Source of the DNA: Parasponia andersonii
Taxonomy: Eukaryota > Streptophyta > Magnoliopsida > Rosales > Cannabaceae
Assembly: GCA_002914805.1 (NCBI GenBank)
Contig: JXTB01000035.1
Location: 186,001-250,000 of the forward strand
Reading direction: 5' to 3'
Length of the DNA stretch: 64,000 nt
How positions within the stretch are numbered: the first letter of the stretch is position 1; each line of letters opens with the position of its first letter. The notes under the pieces are model-generated. The model was not told where the DNA came from. It did not search any database and worked only from the letters and a program-made list of their open reading frames with translations. This document shows positions 43,880 through 57,300 of the stretch, in pieces. The position numbers and the translations under genes were made by a program.

Positions 43880-45275
43880 ACGGTGTGAGTTGGACGGTGC
43901 AATGTACAAATTCTTAACTAACCCACAAAGTACGGTAGAAGAAAATCTTAACCATTATGATTAAAAAAAAAATTATAAACCACACCAAACCACACCACAT
44001 TATGCAATTTGGGTCTCTGATATGGGCCTCAAGCAAATTGGGCCAAATTAAAAATTTAATTTTAAAAAAGTTATTACTACTTAAATAAAATCATTTAAAA
44101 TTAACAAAAATCTAAAATATTTAAAAATTTATATATTTACATATTCATACTTGTCTAAGTAATATCTTAATTAGATATAACATTATAACCTAATCAAAAT
44201 ATAGTAAAGTACAAATGTCTAAAATTCAAAAATTTAAACATCCTTACGAGTAACAATAACAAAGTTGAAACTTAAATTATTAGTAAATCCTCATTTGTTT
44301 GACTTTCTCTAAAACTCTCTAAGTTTTATTCACAATTTATTCTAAGAAAACGTAGATTTTAGATTTTAGTATATTATATATAGATATGTATTCATATATA
44401 TATATATATATATATTTCAAATTAGATGTACATGTATATATGGTGCAGACCGATTTATTGCAGAAATAGAAATCTTATTATGTATTCCATACTTAGGGTT
44501 GTCAATTTACCCCACGGAGTTAGGTCCCCGCGGGACACCGCCTTGAATAAGGTGGGTTCGGGGGGATTATTCAAGGACAGGGACGGGGCTGGGGTCAGGT
44601 ATTTGGGTCGGGGGAGGCATTCCTTGTCCTGAACTTGCCCCGATATACATATTACATTATTTTTTAAAACAAATTAGATATATAAATATAACAAAAATAA
44701 AAATATATATATAAACATAACACAAATTACATTGTGATATTTATGGTATTTATTTAGTTTTTGGGCTTGTGTTTTCTTTTTATTCTTGATGTTTTGTGTG
44801 TTTTTTATTCTAATAAGATTAGAGTAGAGCTTTTATCTCTATAATATAGATATATATATATATATATATATATTAACTCTATGATTTTTTCTTTGGAATC
44901 ACTCTATAATGCTGAAAGAAGACATCAATTGAAATTTCATCTCTAGGAGTAAGATGTGATTAAGGTGTATTTTTTTTAATTATTAAGTTTATCAGGTAGG
45001 GATTCTCCGCCCTGCCTTGACCCTATCGAGGATTCCTCACCCCACCTCTGACGGGAATTCCTTGAGGTCGGGGACGGGCACGAGGATGAAATCTGGGGTA
45101 GGGGATGGTGGCAGAATGGGTATTCTCTAGTCCTGCCCTGCCCCATTTACATCCTTATCCATACCACACCATGACGATAGAGAAAAATAGACTCTAAACC
45201 ACACTATGAAACAAAATAACCACACCTCACTGCGCGGTACAGTTTAGTTTAGACGGGTAAGTGGAAATCTGCTCA
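43880..45275. mobile_element. DNA insertion inside the chromovirus reverse transcriptase region
   Basis: The sequence either side (before 43880 and after 45275) belongs to the chromovirus RT around its catalytic YLDD region, while the ~1.4 kb between does not. The insert holds repeated CCACACCA words (43980-44000, 45164-45220), AT-rich DNA, a (TA)n tract at about 44395-44415 and a second-level MITE at 44494-45157. Clear terminal inverted repeats of the outer insert were not found, so its family is open, possibly hAT-related. Edges are accurate to about 10-20 bp. Confidence 0.65.
44494..45157. mobile_element. hAT-type MITE nested in the insertion
   Basis: The left end TAGGGTTGTCAATTTACCCC and the right end, reverse-complemented, TAAGGATGTAAATGGGGCAG form imperfect inverted repeats. 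Internal GC-rich blocks (GTCCCCGCGGG, GGGACGGGGC, GGTCGGGGACGGGC) are mirrored on both sides of an AT-rich middle. The flanking octamers are TCCATACT (44486-44493) and TCCATACC (45158-45165), matching at 7 of 8 positions, the target duplication length of hAT elements. No transposase is present. Confidence 0.8.
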
Positions 45276-47705
45276 CCTTTATAGATAATAATATCATCAA
45301 GATAGACTACCACAAACCAATTGAGATATAGATGGAATAGCATATTCATGAGAGTACGGAAAGTAGCATGTGCATTGGTAAGATCAAACAGCATGACTAA
45401 GAACTCATATACATCACACCTTGTCATGCATATAGTCTTAAGCTCATCTCCTTCTATTATACACACTTGGTAGTACCCCGAGTGCATATCAAGATTCGAG
45501 AAGTATCTAGCATTCCCAAGTTAATCAAACAAATCAACAATAAGTGGGATGAGGTACTTGTTCTTCACCATCACTTTATTAAAAGCCCGATAACCAATGC
45601 ACATCTTTAGTGAGTCATTCTTCTTTTTTTGGAACAATATTGGGGCATTGAAAGAAGCTTTGAAAGGCCTAATAAAACCCACATCAAGCAAGTCATTGAG
45701 TTGTTTCCAGAGTTCCGCTAACTCTGGAAGGGCCATTCGATAGGTACTCATTGTCAGTAGTCTCGTGCCTGGCTCAAGTTTGATTTCGTGGTCCACCTTC
45801 CTTATAGATAGAAGTTTCTTAGGCAGAGCATCAGACATCACATCTTGGAATTTATCCAAGATAGCTTGCACCTCTATGAGCAAGTTACCATGAGGTTCCA
45901 ACTCTTCATTATCGTGGTCTTTGAGAATGGTCAGGAAACTCTCCTCTTCTCTTCTCAAGCCCTTATTAAATTGAAGTACAGAGAGTACTTTATTTTTTAC
46001 TTTCGTGGACTACTCTGCTGGTAACACACAAGCCTTTTCACTATCCATGATGCACATAGAGATGGCAAAAGAACAGAGAATGCCCGTACTGTATCAATGA
46101 ACTTCAAACTAAGCACCACCGCAAAGTCGTCCATTAGCACCACTACTAAGTCAAATTGGCCAGCCCATGCACCTAGGCTAGCCTTGACACCATGAATAAC
46201 CCTAAGGATAGGGTGTGCTGCTGATTTTAGCACCTTAAGCGAGTTTCCTTCATTGGTCACTGATAAGCCTAACTGCCTAGCTTCCTCAACAGAAACAAAG
46301 TTGTGGGATGCATCGTGTCAACCATGGCTTTGGTGGCCTTGCCGTTGATGGTTGTATTCATAAAGAGTAAGCCATTAGCTTGTGACTTAGGGGCCGATTG
46401 CAAGATATTGAGGAGCTGCAAGAAACTAACACATGCACCACCGTCTTCTCTATTATCTCTTTTTTGGCTTGGCTCAGAAGCGATTAAGGCATTGAGAGCT
46501 TTCTTTTTAGGATACTCGCATACCCAATATGGTCTATTATAAAGGAAGTACTTGACTCTTGACTTGGAGAAATCACGATCTTCCTTCCCCTTGCTTTTGT
46601 CGCTGCGCCTATCGGAAGAACTATCTTTGTTCCATTTTTCTTCCTTTTTTTTTTATCTCCCCCACTCTTTACTCTACCAACCTTATTGTCTTTGGTTTTG
46701 GAAGAGTCTTTGTTTGTAGACTAATCAACAAGGCTCTCCATATAAGAATCGCATCGGCCAAGTCTTAGACACCACAACGTTTAAGCTCTAACTTGGCCTA
46801 GTTCTAAATACCATCCATGAACAAGAACATGACATTTTTGTCTGAAGTCTTAGGGCCTTCAAGCAAAAGTGTAGTAAACTCTTTCACATAGTCTCTGACA
46901 CTACCATATTGCTTAAAATGGCGAAGACAACCTCTCACCTCCTCTTTATTATTCTCATGGAAGAATTGCCTTTTAAGCTCTCTCTTAAAGTCATTAAAAG
47001 TGGCTACAGTACACACCCCTTGTTGCATCTCCCTGTATCTCTGCTTCTACTATAGCATGGCGGTATCAATTAGATACAAAGCAGCATTACGAATTTTACC
47101 GGCGTCGTCTGTCACACTGGTGGTCTTGAAGTATTACTCGAGTCCCCAAAGGAAGCTCTTGACTTCTCAAACATTTCGAATACCATTGAAGGTCTTTGGT
47201 TTAGGAACCTCGACCTTCCTTGCCTCAATGGTTATAGTAGTTATCACCCATGTGGCCACTGCTCACTTATACAGAGCAAGATCACCACTCATCTCATCTA
47301 CTCTAAGTAAAACATAAGTGAGTTCTCTTTGGAAAAGATCTCGTACCTTGGCAATCTCTGAATGAAGAGATTCGATCTCGTGTCTTAAGTTGGCCTCCAG
47401 CCACTAAGTACATATTTGATATTGCTATGGATCTCTGTATCCTCGGTCTTCAAACCGTCGTAATGACCATCTAGATTATCTACTCGCTCACCTAACGTGC
47501 CTAAGTTGGACTCTAGTTAGGACACTCTAGCCTCTAAGTTAATCACCACGTCCCTCGATATATCATGGGTGGCACTTTTTTTCCCCTTATCGCGCCCACG
47601 TTTGGAAGTACTAACTTCGACGGGGTCAGGAGTTACAACCATAGTCTTCATATAGACAATAGAACCACCAAGATATAATGATCAACTGAAGTTCTAATAC
47701 CATAT

Positions 47706-48361
47706 TATCACGACCTTATCCTTAAACTAGAAAATCGTACAACACTTAGCATGATTCATTGTACTAAGTTAGTCTACCAACACTCAAGAAAAGGACTTAG
47801 AGTAAGCTTTGAAACAAAGTGGCAAAAGATAAGAGAGTTTGAGTGAATGAAAATTTTGTATTATTCTTAGAATGTTTATAACTCTCATGTATAGGGCTTA
47901 TATACAAATAAACCCAATGGGTCCTTTATATAGACAAAACCTAAATCAACCAAGAGTTATAATCGTACCAAGTGGCATGATCTTACAAGGGTTCTAGAAT
48001 CTTCCCAAATAAAATAACAATATGTACAAAGATATTTACATAGAGAAATCTAGAACAAGCATGACCTAGATCCTTCTAAAAGGTTCACTCATTATCTTGG
48101 CTCTTCTAAGTCATTCTAAGAGCTTCTAGGACTATCCTAAGCCATCTAGTACCAACTAGCCCTCTCTAGAGTCTTCTAGAACCTAGTAGCAGTAACTAGA
48201 CCTTCTAATATGGCCAAGACCTCTCTTGATCATTCTAAAAGTGTCCACCATGTTATAGGGTTTTTCCTCATCCTCTTAGGTGAACAGTATATATAGAGGA
48301 TCTTAGGAGTATTGGGTAATAACGTTTGGATTTTAGGGAACTAAATGAGTAAGGTGTAACA
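47706..48361 (-). repeat. 5' LTR (right copy) of the chromovirus
   Basis: This copy lies next to the PBS on the minus strand. It carries ACAGTATATATAGAGGATCT, the likely TATA region for minus-strand transcription, near 48283-48302. Confidence 0.85.
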
Positions 48362-49330
48362 CTAGGCTCATAACCTACAAATATGACCTAACACTTAAGT
48401 ATATAAACATGGCATATCAGTGTGTTCTATATAATAATTTGATATATTATATTCAGTTCTTTTTCCGATCTTAAAATCTTTTTGTCCTTTTTTCTTTTAT
48501 TCTTGTTTTTCTCTTTTCTTCAACTAATTAGCTCAAATCTAATACAAAAATTTTCCTATTATTTTTATAATTCTTCTGTAATTGTATTTGAATAATTTGG
48601 GAGAAAATTCATAAATTGGCATTAAAAGTGGGAAAAATGTCCAATTAAATTGCTTAATTATTGCCTAGATGGAATGATACTCCTAGACATATGGGCTAAT
48701 ACAACGACTTTAAACATTACAATATGGGTTAGTAGGCTGTGTCAAGCCAGTGATTTAGGACTTTAGGCTAACATGATATAACTAATAAATAAGTTGTATT
48801 AAATACAATACGAAAGTACATTTGTGCTCAACTTATTGACTGGATTATACCAACCCAATATGATATGTTTGATAGCTCTAAAAGAGGTAAAGAAAATGAA
48901 TGATAAGAAAAATAGTATTGTTTATTTTTCTTTCTTCTTTTTTTAGGTTGGTAATTGTGCAGTTTTTTTTTTTTTAAAAAATGATATTAATGATGTTTCA
49001 AAAAAAATAATGCCAAATAGCATTGTTGCTCACTTGCTCCTAATGTTTATTCATTATTACAGTAATCCCTATTCCTTTTTTTTTAGTATTGAGATACATG
49101 ATAGAATAATATCGAGGATCTCACCTTTTTAATAACACGTTATGTGACATATAATTTGTATTTAACTGGTGAATAATATTAAATATATTGGTGATAAATT
49201 TCAATTCTCCAATAGAAACGCAACAAAATAGTGAATCACATATTAAATAAGGTGGTGTTAAAAAATGAGTATAAAATGAGGGATCCCTAGAATTATCCTA
49301 CCTAATGTATTTGATATTTTTGTTTGGCAT
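48362..49330. other. AT-rich spacer
   Basis: No gene, RNA gene or recognisable transposon is seen between the chromovirus LTR and the foldback element. Confidence 0.55.
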
Positions 49331-50166
49331 TTATTAAATTATGTGAAATTATCATTAAACTATCCTCTATTTTTAAAAAGTATGAAATTGTATTTTTGGA
49401 AATTCAAAATATATAAATACCTTCTATTTAAAGGAAATTATCACTAAAATATCCTTTGTTTTGAAACAAAAAATGTGAGGAAAAAAACCCTTGTATCATT
49501 AAAAATTCAAAATCATTACCTTCTGTTTGAATTATTATATCATTTGTTCCCTTTGACTTCTAAAAAAATTGTAAAATTAATATTTTACCCCTTATGATAT
49601 TATTTTAAGTCACACACCATATTTGAAAATGAAGGGAGAGAAAATACATATGGTCTAAAACCTCTTTTAAAAAAAAAGTCTTCCCTCTATAGTTGCAGCA
49701 CAGATGTAGAAAAAAAATTATAAAATTTTCAAAAATTTCAAAAATGACAAAAATTTCCGAATAGTTTTTTTTTTTTTTTCCTCTCAGGATATGTGCTACA
49801 AGTATGTAGGGAAGAGTTTTTTCTTTAATAGGTGTTCGGTCATATAAATGCTATCTCTTTTCATTTTCAAATGTGGTATATGCCTAAAAAATAATATAAT
49901 AAGGATTAATACGTTAATTTATTAATTTTTTTTGAAGCCTTTATCCAGTCAAATGTAGCAAATAATATAATAATTTAAATAGAATATATTTATTTTGAAT
50001 TTTTACTAATACAATATTTTTTTCACACCTTTTCAAAATAGATGATAATTTAGTGATAATTTCCTTTAAATATTAGTACTTATTTTAAATTTTCAAAATA
50101 CAAGATTTTTTTTTTTAACTTTTTTGAAACATAGGGTATTTTAGTGATAATTTTCCTTAAATTATT
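49331..50166. mobile_element. Large foldback element with internally repeated arms, ~0.84 kb
   Basis: The arms of about 400 bp are inverted copies around a centre near 49745. Left phrases GGAAATTATCACTAAAATAT (49434), ATTATTATATCATTTGTTCC (49534) and CCATATTTGAAAATGAAGGG (49617) each recur inverted, at about 50135, 49955 and 49860. The innermost pair is GTCTTCCCTCTATAGTTGCAGC and its mirror near 49790-49815. Within each arm the GAAATTATCA-TAAA-TATCC motif is present twice about 95 bp apart, so the arms themselves contain direct repeats. No coding capacity is seen. Superfamily is unknown. Confidence 0.78.
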
Positions 50167-52188
50167 AGTTCCTCACTCATTTTCACCCAACAGTCTAGTT
50201 AAGGACTAGTGCAAGAAAATAAAAAAAAATTGCGTTATTAAGACCTAATGTTTAAGCTCTTTGACAATTTTGTTCATAAGCATTTACATTAACAATCCTT
50301 ACTTTTGTCTAAATTATAACAGACATCTTTTTGGTCTGAAATAGTCAAAAATATTGGTGCTAAGCTTTAAAAAAGAGCTAAATAAATTAATAAAAGAGGA
50401 GCTCTACTCTCATCCTTTTTTTCCCCTCTTCCCACACATGTTCTAAATAGAGTTATCTTTAAACTTTAAAATTTAATTACTTTCTTAATACACCTCTAAA
50501 ATTTCACATTTTTAAATTGGTCATATCAATTGAAATTCCACTATCTCAAGTATGAAAATCCCTTACTTTTCTGTATTCTTCTTCGACCTTTTGTTTTCTT
50601 GACAAAAATTCATATACTTTAATAATTATTTTAATTTATAAGCATAGAGACAAACCTTTGGATTCAAAAGATTCATATTTTTTTTTATTTTTAATAAACA
50701 ATTATTATTTTTTTAATTTATCCTAAAAAGTTAGATTTCTTAAATTGTTATCTTTCTTGAGAATGAGAGAGAGAGACAGAGTTCTTGAATCATATTTTTA
50801 GGATTTTGAGAATCACAGAGAAATAGTCATAGCTCTTGAATCTTTTTTTTTTTCAAAAATTAGAGATAGTTAGGATTCTTAAGTAATTATTAGTGTTCTT
50901 GAGAACGAACTAGAGAGAGAATTTGGGTTCCTATATTATATATAGTGTTTTCGAGAATAACAGAGAGTTAAAGATCTTGAATTATTTGTTAGACTTCTTG
51001 GATTATTTGTTAGGTTTTTGAGAGACATTGTTAGAATTTGGAATTTATAAGATGTTTATCCATCATTATAAAAAATAATAATTTAACTAAAAATAAGTTG
51101 ATTATTTAATATTTTTTTATAGATGATTTGTTTTTATCAATTGTATTTAAGGGTGAGTGTTTTGGGGGAAAAATAGTTAAGAAAGAATATTTAGTTATTT
51201 TATTTGCATCCATTTATGTCATTTCATATAAAATTATTTTTATTATTTACAAATTAGCAAATAAAGAGGTGGAAAGAGAAAACTTAAAGCCACCATTAAT
51301 AAATGTTAACCACTTAACTTTGTTATCCTTGTAATTTCACAATTAATTCTTGTTTTAATATAAACAATTAATTGTTATTCTTTTAAAACATTTCATAACT
51401 AGCAAGATAATTATCTATACGACTGGCAAGTGTAAAAGGAACAGTTTATTGGAAAATCAAAAAGAGATAGAAAACATTATTATGATATACCTTGATTTAT
51501 GTGAAAATCATAATAACACACCTAGACTAAAAATAATCAATTAACATCCTTAAAAATTGAAAAACAATATGATACAAATACCTTTTATTTGTCAAATGAA
51601 CTAAGTCTACGTTTGACAACCTAATTTTCATTTAATTATGAGTTATTTATATTTCAAATTACTTATAATTGTTTAAACAAAAGAATATCGTAGATAAATA
51701 GTGAAAATTAATTTTTTTTTAGTTTTTTCTCTTCATTTTTTAAAGCCCTAAAAGAGAATATAACTGTTCTGGTCCAAAGAATATCACTTTAATTTCTATA
51801 AATAAAATCAAGATCCTCAAAGTTATATCCTAACAGAAAAAATAATTAGAGACAAATTGTCAAAAAGGTAAAATACTATGAATTATTGAATTAATGGCAA
51901 CTAGCAAGGTGACTCATGTGCAAGAATGAAAATGTCTCGATATTGTCGACATTTCAATAATATTATTCATATTTTGAAAGAATGACTATATTTATGTCCC
52001 TCTTTGATATAAAAGCACCCCTAATAATGTTAACATGACAAAATTGGACAACTAAAAAAATATATATATTTGCAGTAAACCTACTTATTTTCTTGAAAAC
52101 AAATGCCATGGAAGGAAGATAATAAATCATTTAATAGAAAAAATAGAAAAAAGAAACATAAAAGTAATCCAAACCTTATTTATATTAT
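50167..52188. other. AT-rich spacer
   Basis: No gene is supported. Repeated GAGAGAGAGA and TCTTGAAT words at about 50760-51020 are low-complexity. The only longer open frame, at about 51128-51334, has the composition of random AT-rich sequence. Confidence 0.55.
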
Positions 52189-52545
52189 GGATATATCTTT
52201 TTTATACATTGTACTTTGACACTTTTGTACAAATTATACATTGTTTTTTAATTATTATCAATATTGACCCTTAGATTTGAAATATATTACAAATTAATAC
52301 CCTGGCACGAATTTAATGCAGTTAATTTATCAAGATGTCGTTTAAGAAACTGAAAATAAACCATATAAAAACTAATCCGAAAATAAGTTTATTAAATTAT
52401 CCTAGTAAATTAACTACCCTAAATTACTATCAGTATATAAATTTATAACAAATATTAAACCTAAAGGTCAATATTGATATCACTAAAATATAAGATATAA
52501 GCTGAATAAAGTGTCAAAGAATAAAGTATAAAAGTAAGATTATCC
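52189..52545. mobile_element. GGGATA-type foldback MITE, second full copy
   Basis: It starts GGATATATC and ends GATTATCCC. The reverse complement of the right end reads GGGATAATCTTACTTTTATA, matching the left ends of this copy and of the one at 36859. The central TAAACCATATAAAAACTAAT and the arm phrase ATTGACCCTTAGATTTGAAA are shared with that copy, as is the length (about 356 bp). Confidence 0.85.
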
Positions 52546-53418
52546 CTTTATATTAATTTTTTCAAGGAATTATTGTTGGAAAACTATAGTGCTATAAATT
52601 TGAATGTATATGTAAAGTTTGAATTTAAATGAAAAGGCAAAAGAATGAAAATAAAAAAGTACAAATAAAAAGTTCATAGACTAGTATTATTATATATTTT
52701 CAACACTTGCCTTGAGATCTTTAGATATTTTTTTATGGCTTTAGAGGTCTCTTGGACGGATATTTTTATGGCTTTATAGTTCTCTTGGACGTACAGGGAT
52801 TTGAATTTTCTACAATTTCCAGAAAATTAGTTGTGGGGTGTATTAGTATAAAATTCTTAAAAGATATTTTAAATTAGAGGCAAATTTGAAATTATGAATA
52901 TATTTTTAAGAAAAAGGGTGCTTTAATGTAAGAATGGGTGACAAACCCCTTATTTTGAATTCTTCACATGGATATAAGGGTAAAAGATAATTATGTCTGA
53001 AGTATCCACAAAATATATTTAAGGTTAACAAATATCCACAATATCCTCGAATATTCAAGATATTTGTAGATATATCAAAATAATATAAAAATGATCAAGA
53101 AATATTTTATTTTTGAAAAAAATTTAATTTATGCTAATTTTATTCTATTTAAAGAATAAAAAGTATTATATTATTTAACTTAGAGTTATAAATAACTAAA
53201 ATCCAAATAACGAGAGAACAGATATGTGATGCATTAACAACTACATAAAAAAAAAAAACTATTCAAAAGTATATAGTATTTTAGAAATATATTATTTAGA
53301 ATATTTTGATCAAGATTGGAAGTTTGCAACTAATCTAATATTTTTCAACATTCTAGAAACTCTTTTAACTCCATAAGGCAATTAAAGTTTGATATCTTTT
53401 GCTTTTAATTATTATAAT
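52546..53418. other. AT-rich spacer
   Basis: No gene is seen. A short imperfect tandem duplication (TTTTTATGGCTTTA.AG.TCTCTTGGAC) lies at about 52725-52795. Confidence 0.55.
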
Positions 53419-54233
53419 TGTGGGGCCCGCTCTTCGATCGAGTATCACGTGGACGATTAAGTGACAGAACAGGTCACAGGGGGCACATTGTCCGACACGT
53501 GTCCAGAAGGATCGCCTAAAAGCCACACGAGTCGCACGTGATACCGTCTGGGCCAATGAGCTGTCAGAGGCCAGGGCCGAACCCACCCTAGACCCTGGAC
53601 GGTTTCAGCCCAGTCTAATTTTTACCTCGACAGCTAGGGGTCAGGAGCCTCGAGGGTCTTCCGCTAGAAGATCATTGGAGGCAGCGTACTGCTTTAGACC
53701 CAGACATGGCATTTAATACAATCCTGGGTAGGTATGTGCATTGGGCAAACCGTCCTGACAGGACGGCGGCTTGTCAAAGTCTCATCCCCACCGGGCTCGA
53801 GCTATAGGGGACAGCGGAAAATAGGTCATAACGATGCAAGGGAGGTTACGGTAACCACAGCCCGTGATTTCTAGAGCAAGTCATGATGAAAAAAAGTATC
53901 CGAGCCTGGGATTGAGAGCTAGAAGGTTCTCAGTTCCAGGACTATATATATGATCCATGCGTCCCTCTGGAAAAAAATAAGATATACATACATACAAAGA
54001 GAGATAGATAAAATTTATAAGCAAGAAAAAAAGAACTTGATCCCAGCTACTCAATCTCAGGGATAAACATCTGACTTAAGCATCGGAGAGTCTTTCCAAG
54101 TGGCCACCCCCGCCTCTCCGATCCGACCTAAAGTCAAAAGCACTATGGGATAGCGAGGATATGTGGATAGTTGGTAGATACAGTATCAGCAGTTCAGAGA
54201 CATGTAGATAGTTGGTAAGAACTGTCTCCAACA
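53419..54233 (+). repeat. 5' LTR of the Tat element
   Basis: It opens TGTGGGGCCCGC and closes TGTCTCCAACA. A TATA-like CTATATATATG lies at about 53942-53952, and the cap-to-leader region follows with GAGAGATAGATA. The five bases before it are ATAAT, and their partner is beyond the window. Confidence 0.88.
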
Positions 54234-54234
54234 A

Positions 54235-54254
54235 TTTGGTGCCGTCTGTGGGAA
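54235..54254 (+). other. Primer-binding site of the Tat element
   Basis: TTTGGTGCCGTCTGTGGGAA begins one or two bases after the LTR end. This is the sequence type found at the PBS of Tat-group elements, distinct from the initiator-Met type seen in the other two LTR elements of this window. Confidence 0.85.
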
Positions 54255-54329
54255 CTCATCGAGCGTGAGAGAAAGAGTAAAATTCTCACGACCACGCTCT
54301 CCCCGAACAAAAAAGCTATACAACATCGA

Positions 54330-57300
54330 ATGGCACCCTCAAGGATGACAACCAGGAGCACACGTCTCGATGCCGAAGGAAGCTCCTGGGAAGTGCGACC
54401 AGGTCTGGAACAAAAGCTGGACCAAATGCTTGCCACCTTGGCGGAAGCAAACAGGAAGGCAAAGATGGCCCGCGAGACCGTCCTGAGCTTAAAAGATGAA
54501 GTCGCAGAAGTTCGTAGAGATAACGCCCCCCTTAAAAGGCTGTTGGCAAGCGAAGCCAGGGAAGACTTTGACGAGAAAGTCCAGCAAGAGTCTAGGGGCC
54601 AACCGCCGAGGGAATTCCCCACCCCATCCAGATCGCGGATGCAGGGGGAGTGACAAAGCTAGACAAAGCCTTTCAGGGCGGGAGCAGCGATGGACAGAAG
54701 ACACCAGGAAAGCCCGGAAAGTGTACTGCCCGACTGGAAACAAAAGATGATTACAGAGCTGAGTAAGAGGCTTGGGGCCCATCACAGTTAGACCCCAGAT
54801 GATTTGGCAGAATAGACCGTGCGATGGATCAATCGGATGGCCTTCGCCGATTAGATCCAGTTGGAGCCCAAGCTGAAGGACTTCACAATCCTGACCTTCA
54901 AACCGTTCGAGAGAAAGACCAACCCCCTCGACCATATATATCATTTTCAACAGAAGATGGCCTTAGAGACCAAGGACGAGGTTGTGACCTGCAAAGTCTT
55001 CTCTATCACCCTGGCGGGGCCAACCCTATTGTGGTTCAGACAACTCCCGGAGAAGTCTATAAACGGGTTTGAAGATTTTTAAAAATTCTGCTTAAAACAA
55101 TACGCAGGCGTTCGAAGGCAGCAGAAAACCATACAAGACCTCGACTAGTTAGAGCAATTCGCGAATGAGTCTCCGAGGGAATATTTGTCACATTTTCTGG
55201 AGGTAATGCCCTTAGTGCACAACGCCGACTCGGCCTAAGCAGCGAGCTCGTTCGTTAGGAGCCTGTAGCCAGGATCAATGCTGTCAAACCATCTGCTCTT
55301 AGATTTGCCATACGACATGACAGACGTCCAGGAAAAATCGAAAGGGGTATTTAGGGTGTTGGAAAGCCACCAGAAAGCGCCCAAAGCCTCTGCCGCGATA
55401 ACAATAGTGCCGGCCCAAACCCCGGCCATGCAAGGAATAAAGAGGCCTGCACTGGCCAAAGGGGCAGCTCCGAAGCAAGGAGCCCTGACCCAAGGCGGTC
55501 AAGAAAGCGGCAAGAAGAGGAAGACATTTAAGGACCCTTTGCCGAAGTATGCGCTCAACACGCCGATCGATGTGGTCTACTTCCAGAACAGAGACAAGGG
55601 TATTTTCAAAGACCCATCCAAGTCCAGTATTCCTGAGCACATGAAGAGCAGGAGTAGATACTGCCAATTTCACAAAGATCACGAGCATGATACCATCAAC
55701 TGCCTTAGCCTTTACGCGTAAGTTATGATGGCGATCCAAGCCGGCATGTTGAAGCAGTACGTGAAGACGGGCGGAAGCCAGTCTAAGGAGGACGCCGCTG
55801 GGCCCGAAAAAGGGAAAGCAGACCCAAGCCTCCGGGTTAGAGGAGCAGACCCTGAGGATAATGCCGACGATTATAGGCAGACCAGAGCCGACCCAAAGCC
55901 AGGAAGAGAAGGAAAAATGCCAGAAGAGAACAGAAGAGAGGGTGAAGCGCCTGAGAGGCATAGGGCACTCCGTGAACCACATAACGACGGGAGAAAGATA
56001 CGTCTCAGCTGCCCCCATCGCTTTCACCCAGTAAGATCTGGCCACGATGCGCCTACCTCATGATGACCCCCTGGTGATTAAGCTGTAGATCGACTCCGCG
56101 TTGGTCGGAAGGGTCTTGGTCGATGACGGGAGTAGCGTCGATGACTTATTCCTCAGCACATTCGAGAATATGAGCCTGAATCAGAGCACGCTCAGGCCAA
56201 CCTGTCAGCCGCTGTTCGCCTTCAGCAGCACTAAGGTCAGCCCGTTGGGCGTTGTGACTCTGAAGGTTTGCGCTGTAGAGAGGTGCCTAGATGTAGACTT
56301 CATCGTCATCGATTGCCAGTCCTCCTTCAACGTCATCATGGGGAGAGGGTGGATCCACGCCATGCATAAGGTCACTCCACCCTCCACCAGGTCTTAAGGT
56401 GTCAATCAAAGGATGGTACTTACACGATAGACATTAAAGTAGACCAGGCCTCAGCGAGAAAATGTTTTTTAACTGCCTTAAGAGGAGCTGATGCGAGCTC
56501 GAGCACCTCAGCAGGGACAGATAGCAATCAAAGGACCACCTGCTGGCATACATGAAGCGGATCTAAGAGGAGTCTGAGGGGCCAGAATCCACAATTAAAG
56601 AGCTGGTTGCGGTCCCTTTGAAAGAAACAAAACCGGGGAAAGTAGTCTTGATCGGGTTTCTGCTGCCTGAAGAGGAAAATAGCCAGTTGTTGGAATTCCT
56701 TAGGTGGAATAGTGACATCTTCGCGTGGTCTCACGATGACATGCCCGAAATAGACCCCTCATACGCCTGCCATCGATTGAACACAGACTAACCCCAGTCA
56801 AACAGAAACCCCGAAAGTTCATGTCGGAGAAAAACAGGGCGATCAACAAGGAGGTCGAGATGCTATTGGCAAATGGCCTAATCATGGAGTGCGTATACCC
56901 ATGCTGGGTCTCCAACCAGGTGGTGGTAAAGAAGAAAAACGGCGATGACTGGACCTATATAGATTTCACCAATTTGAACAAGGCCTTCCCAAAAGACAGC
57001 TTTTCCCTGCCAAAAATCGATCAAATGGTCGATGCGACGACGGATTTTTTCAGGATGAGCTTCCTGGATGCCTACTCTGGATACAACCAGATCCCCCTAT
57101 ACAAGAAAAACCAGATCCACACGGCTTTCATTACGGAGAAAGGTCTGTATTGTTACAAACGCATGTCATTTGGCTTGAAGAACGAGGGGGCGACCTATCA
57201 GAGGCTCATGAACAAAATGTTCGCCGAGCTACTGAGGAAGATGATAGAGGTCTATATCGACGACATGGTCGTAAAGAGCAAAGAAACTTCGGACCATCTG

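Larger units (their letters stand above)
40907..48361 (-). mobile_element. Ty3/Gypsy chromovirus fossil with nested insertion
   Basis: The element reads right to left. The 5' LTR is 47706-48361, the PBS is at about 47691-47702 (minus strand TGGTATTAGAAC, initiator-Met type), the gag region is about 46800-47400, protease about 46000-46400, reverse transcriptase about 45230-45960 continuing at 43690-43880 beyond a nested insertion, RNase H and integrase about 42100-43690, and the 3' end with a chromodomain about 41640-41830 (EYIIADRLICRRGVPNYREY). The 3' LTR is 40907-41578, preceded by a purine tract. The chromodomain after integrase places it in the plant chromoviruses. It is broken in many places and cannot be active. 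In a 100-base stretch compared by eye the two LTRs differ at roughly one position in seven or eight, mostly transitions, so it is old. CTAG-like flanks (about 40902 and 48362) may be the target duplication. Confidence 0.9.

Noticed and set aside
44426-44632. A Gly-rich open frame
   Set aside because: It reads through the GC-rich end block of the hAT-type MITE. Its composition is a by-product of the GGGAC repeats.
55299-56045. A 248-codon minus-strand open frame
   Set aside because: It is the antisense shadow of the GC-rich gag region of the Tat element and has no recognisable domain. The plus strand carries the gag zinc-knuckle signature.
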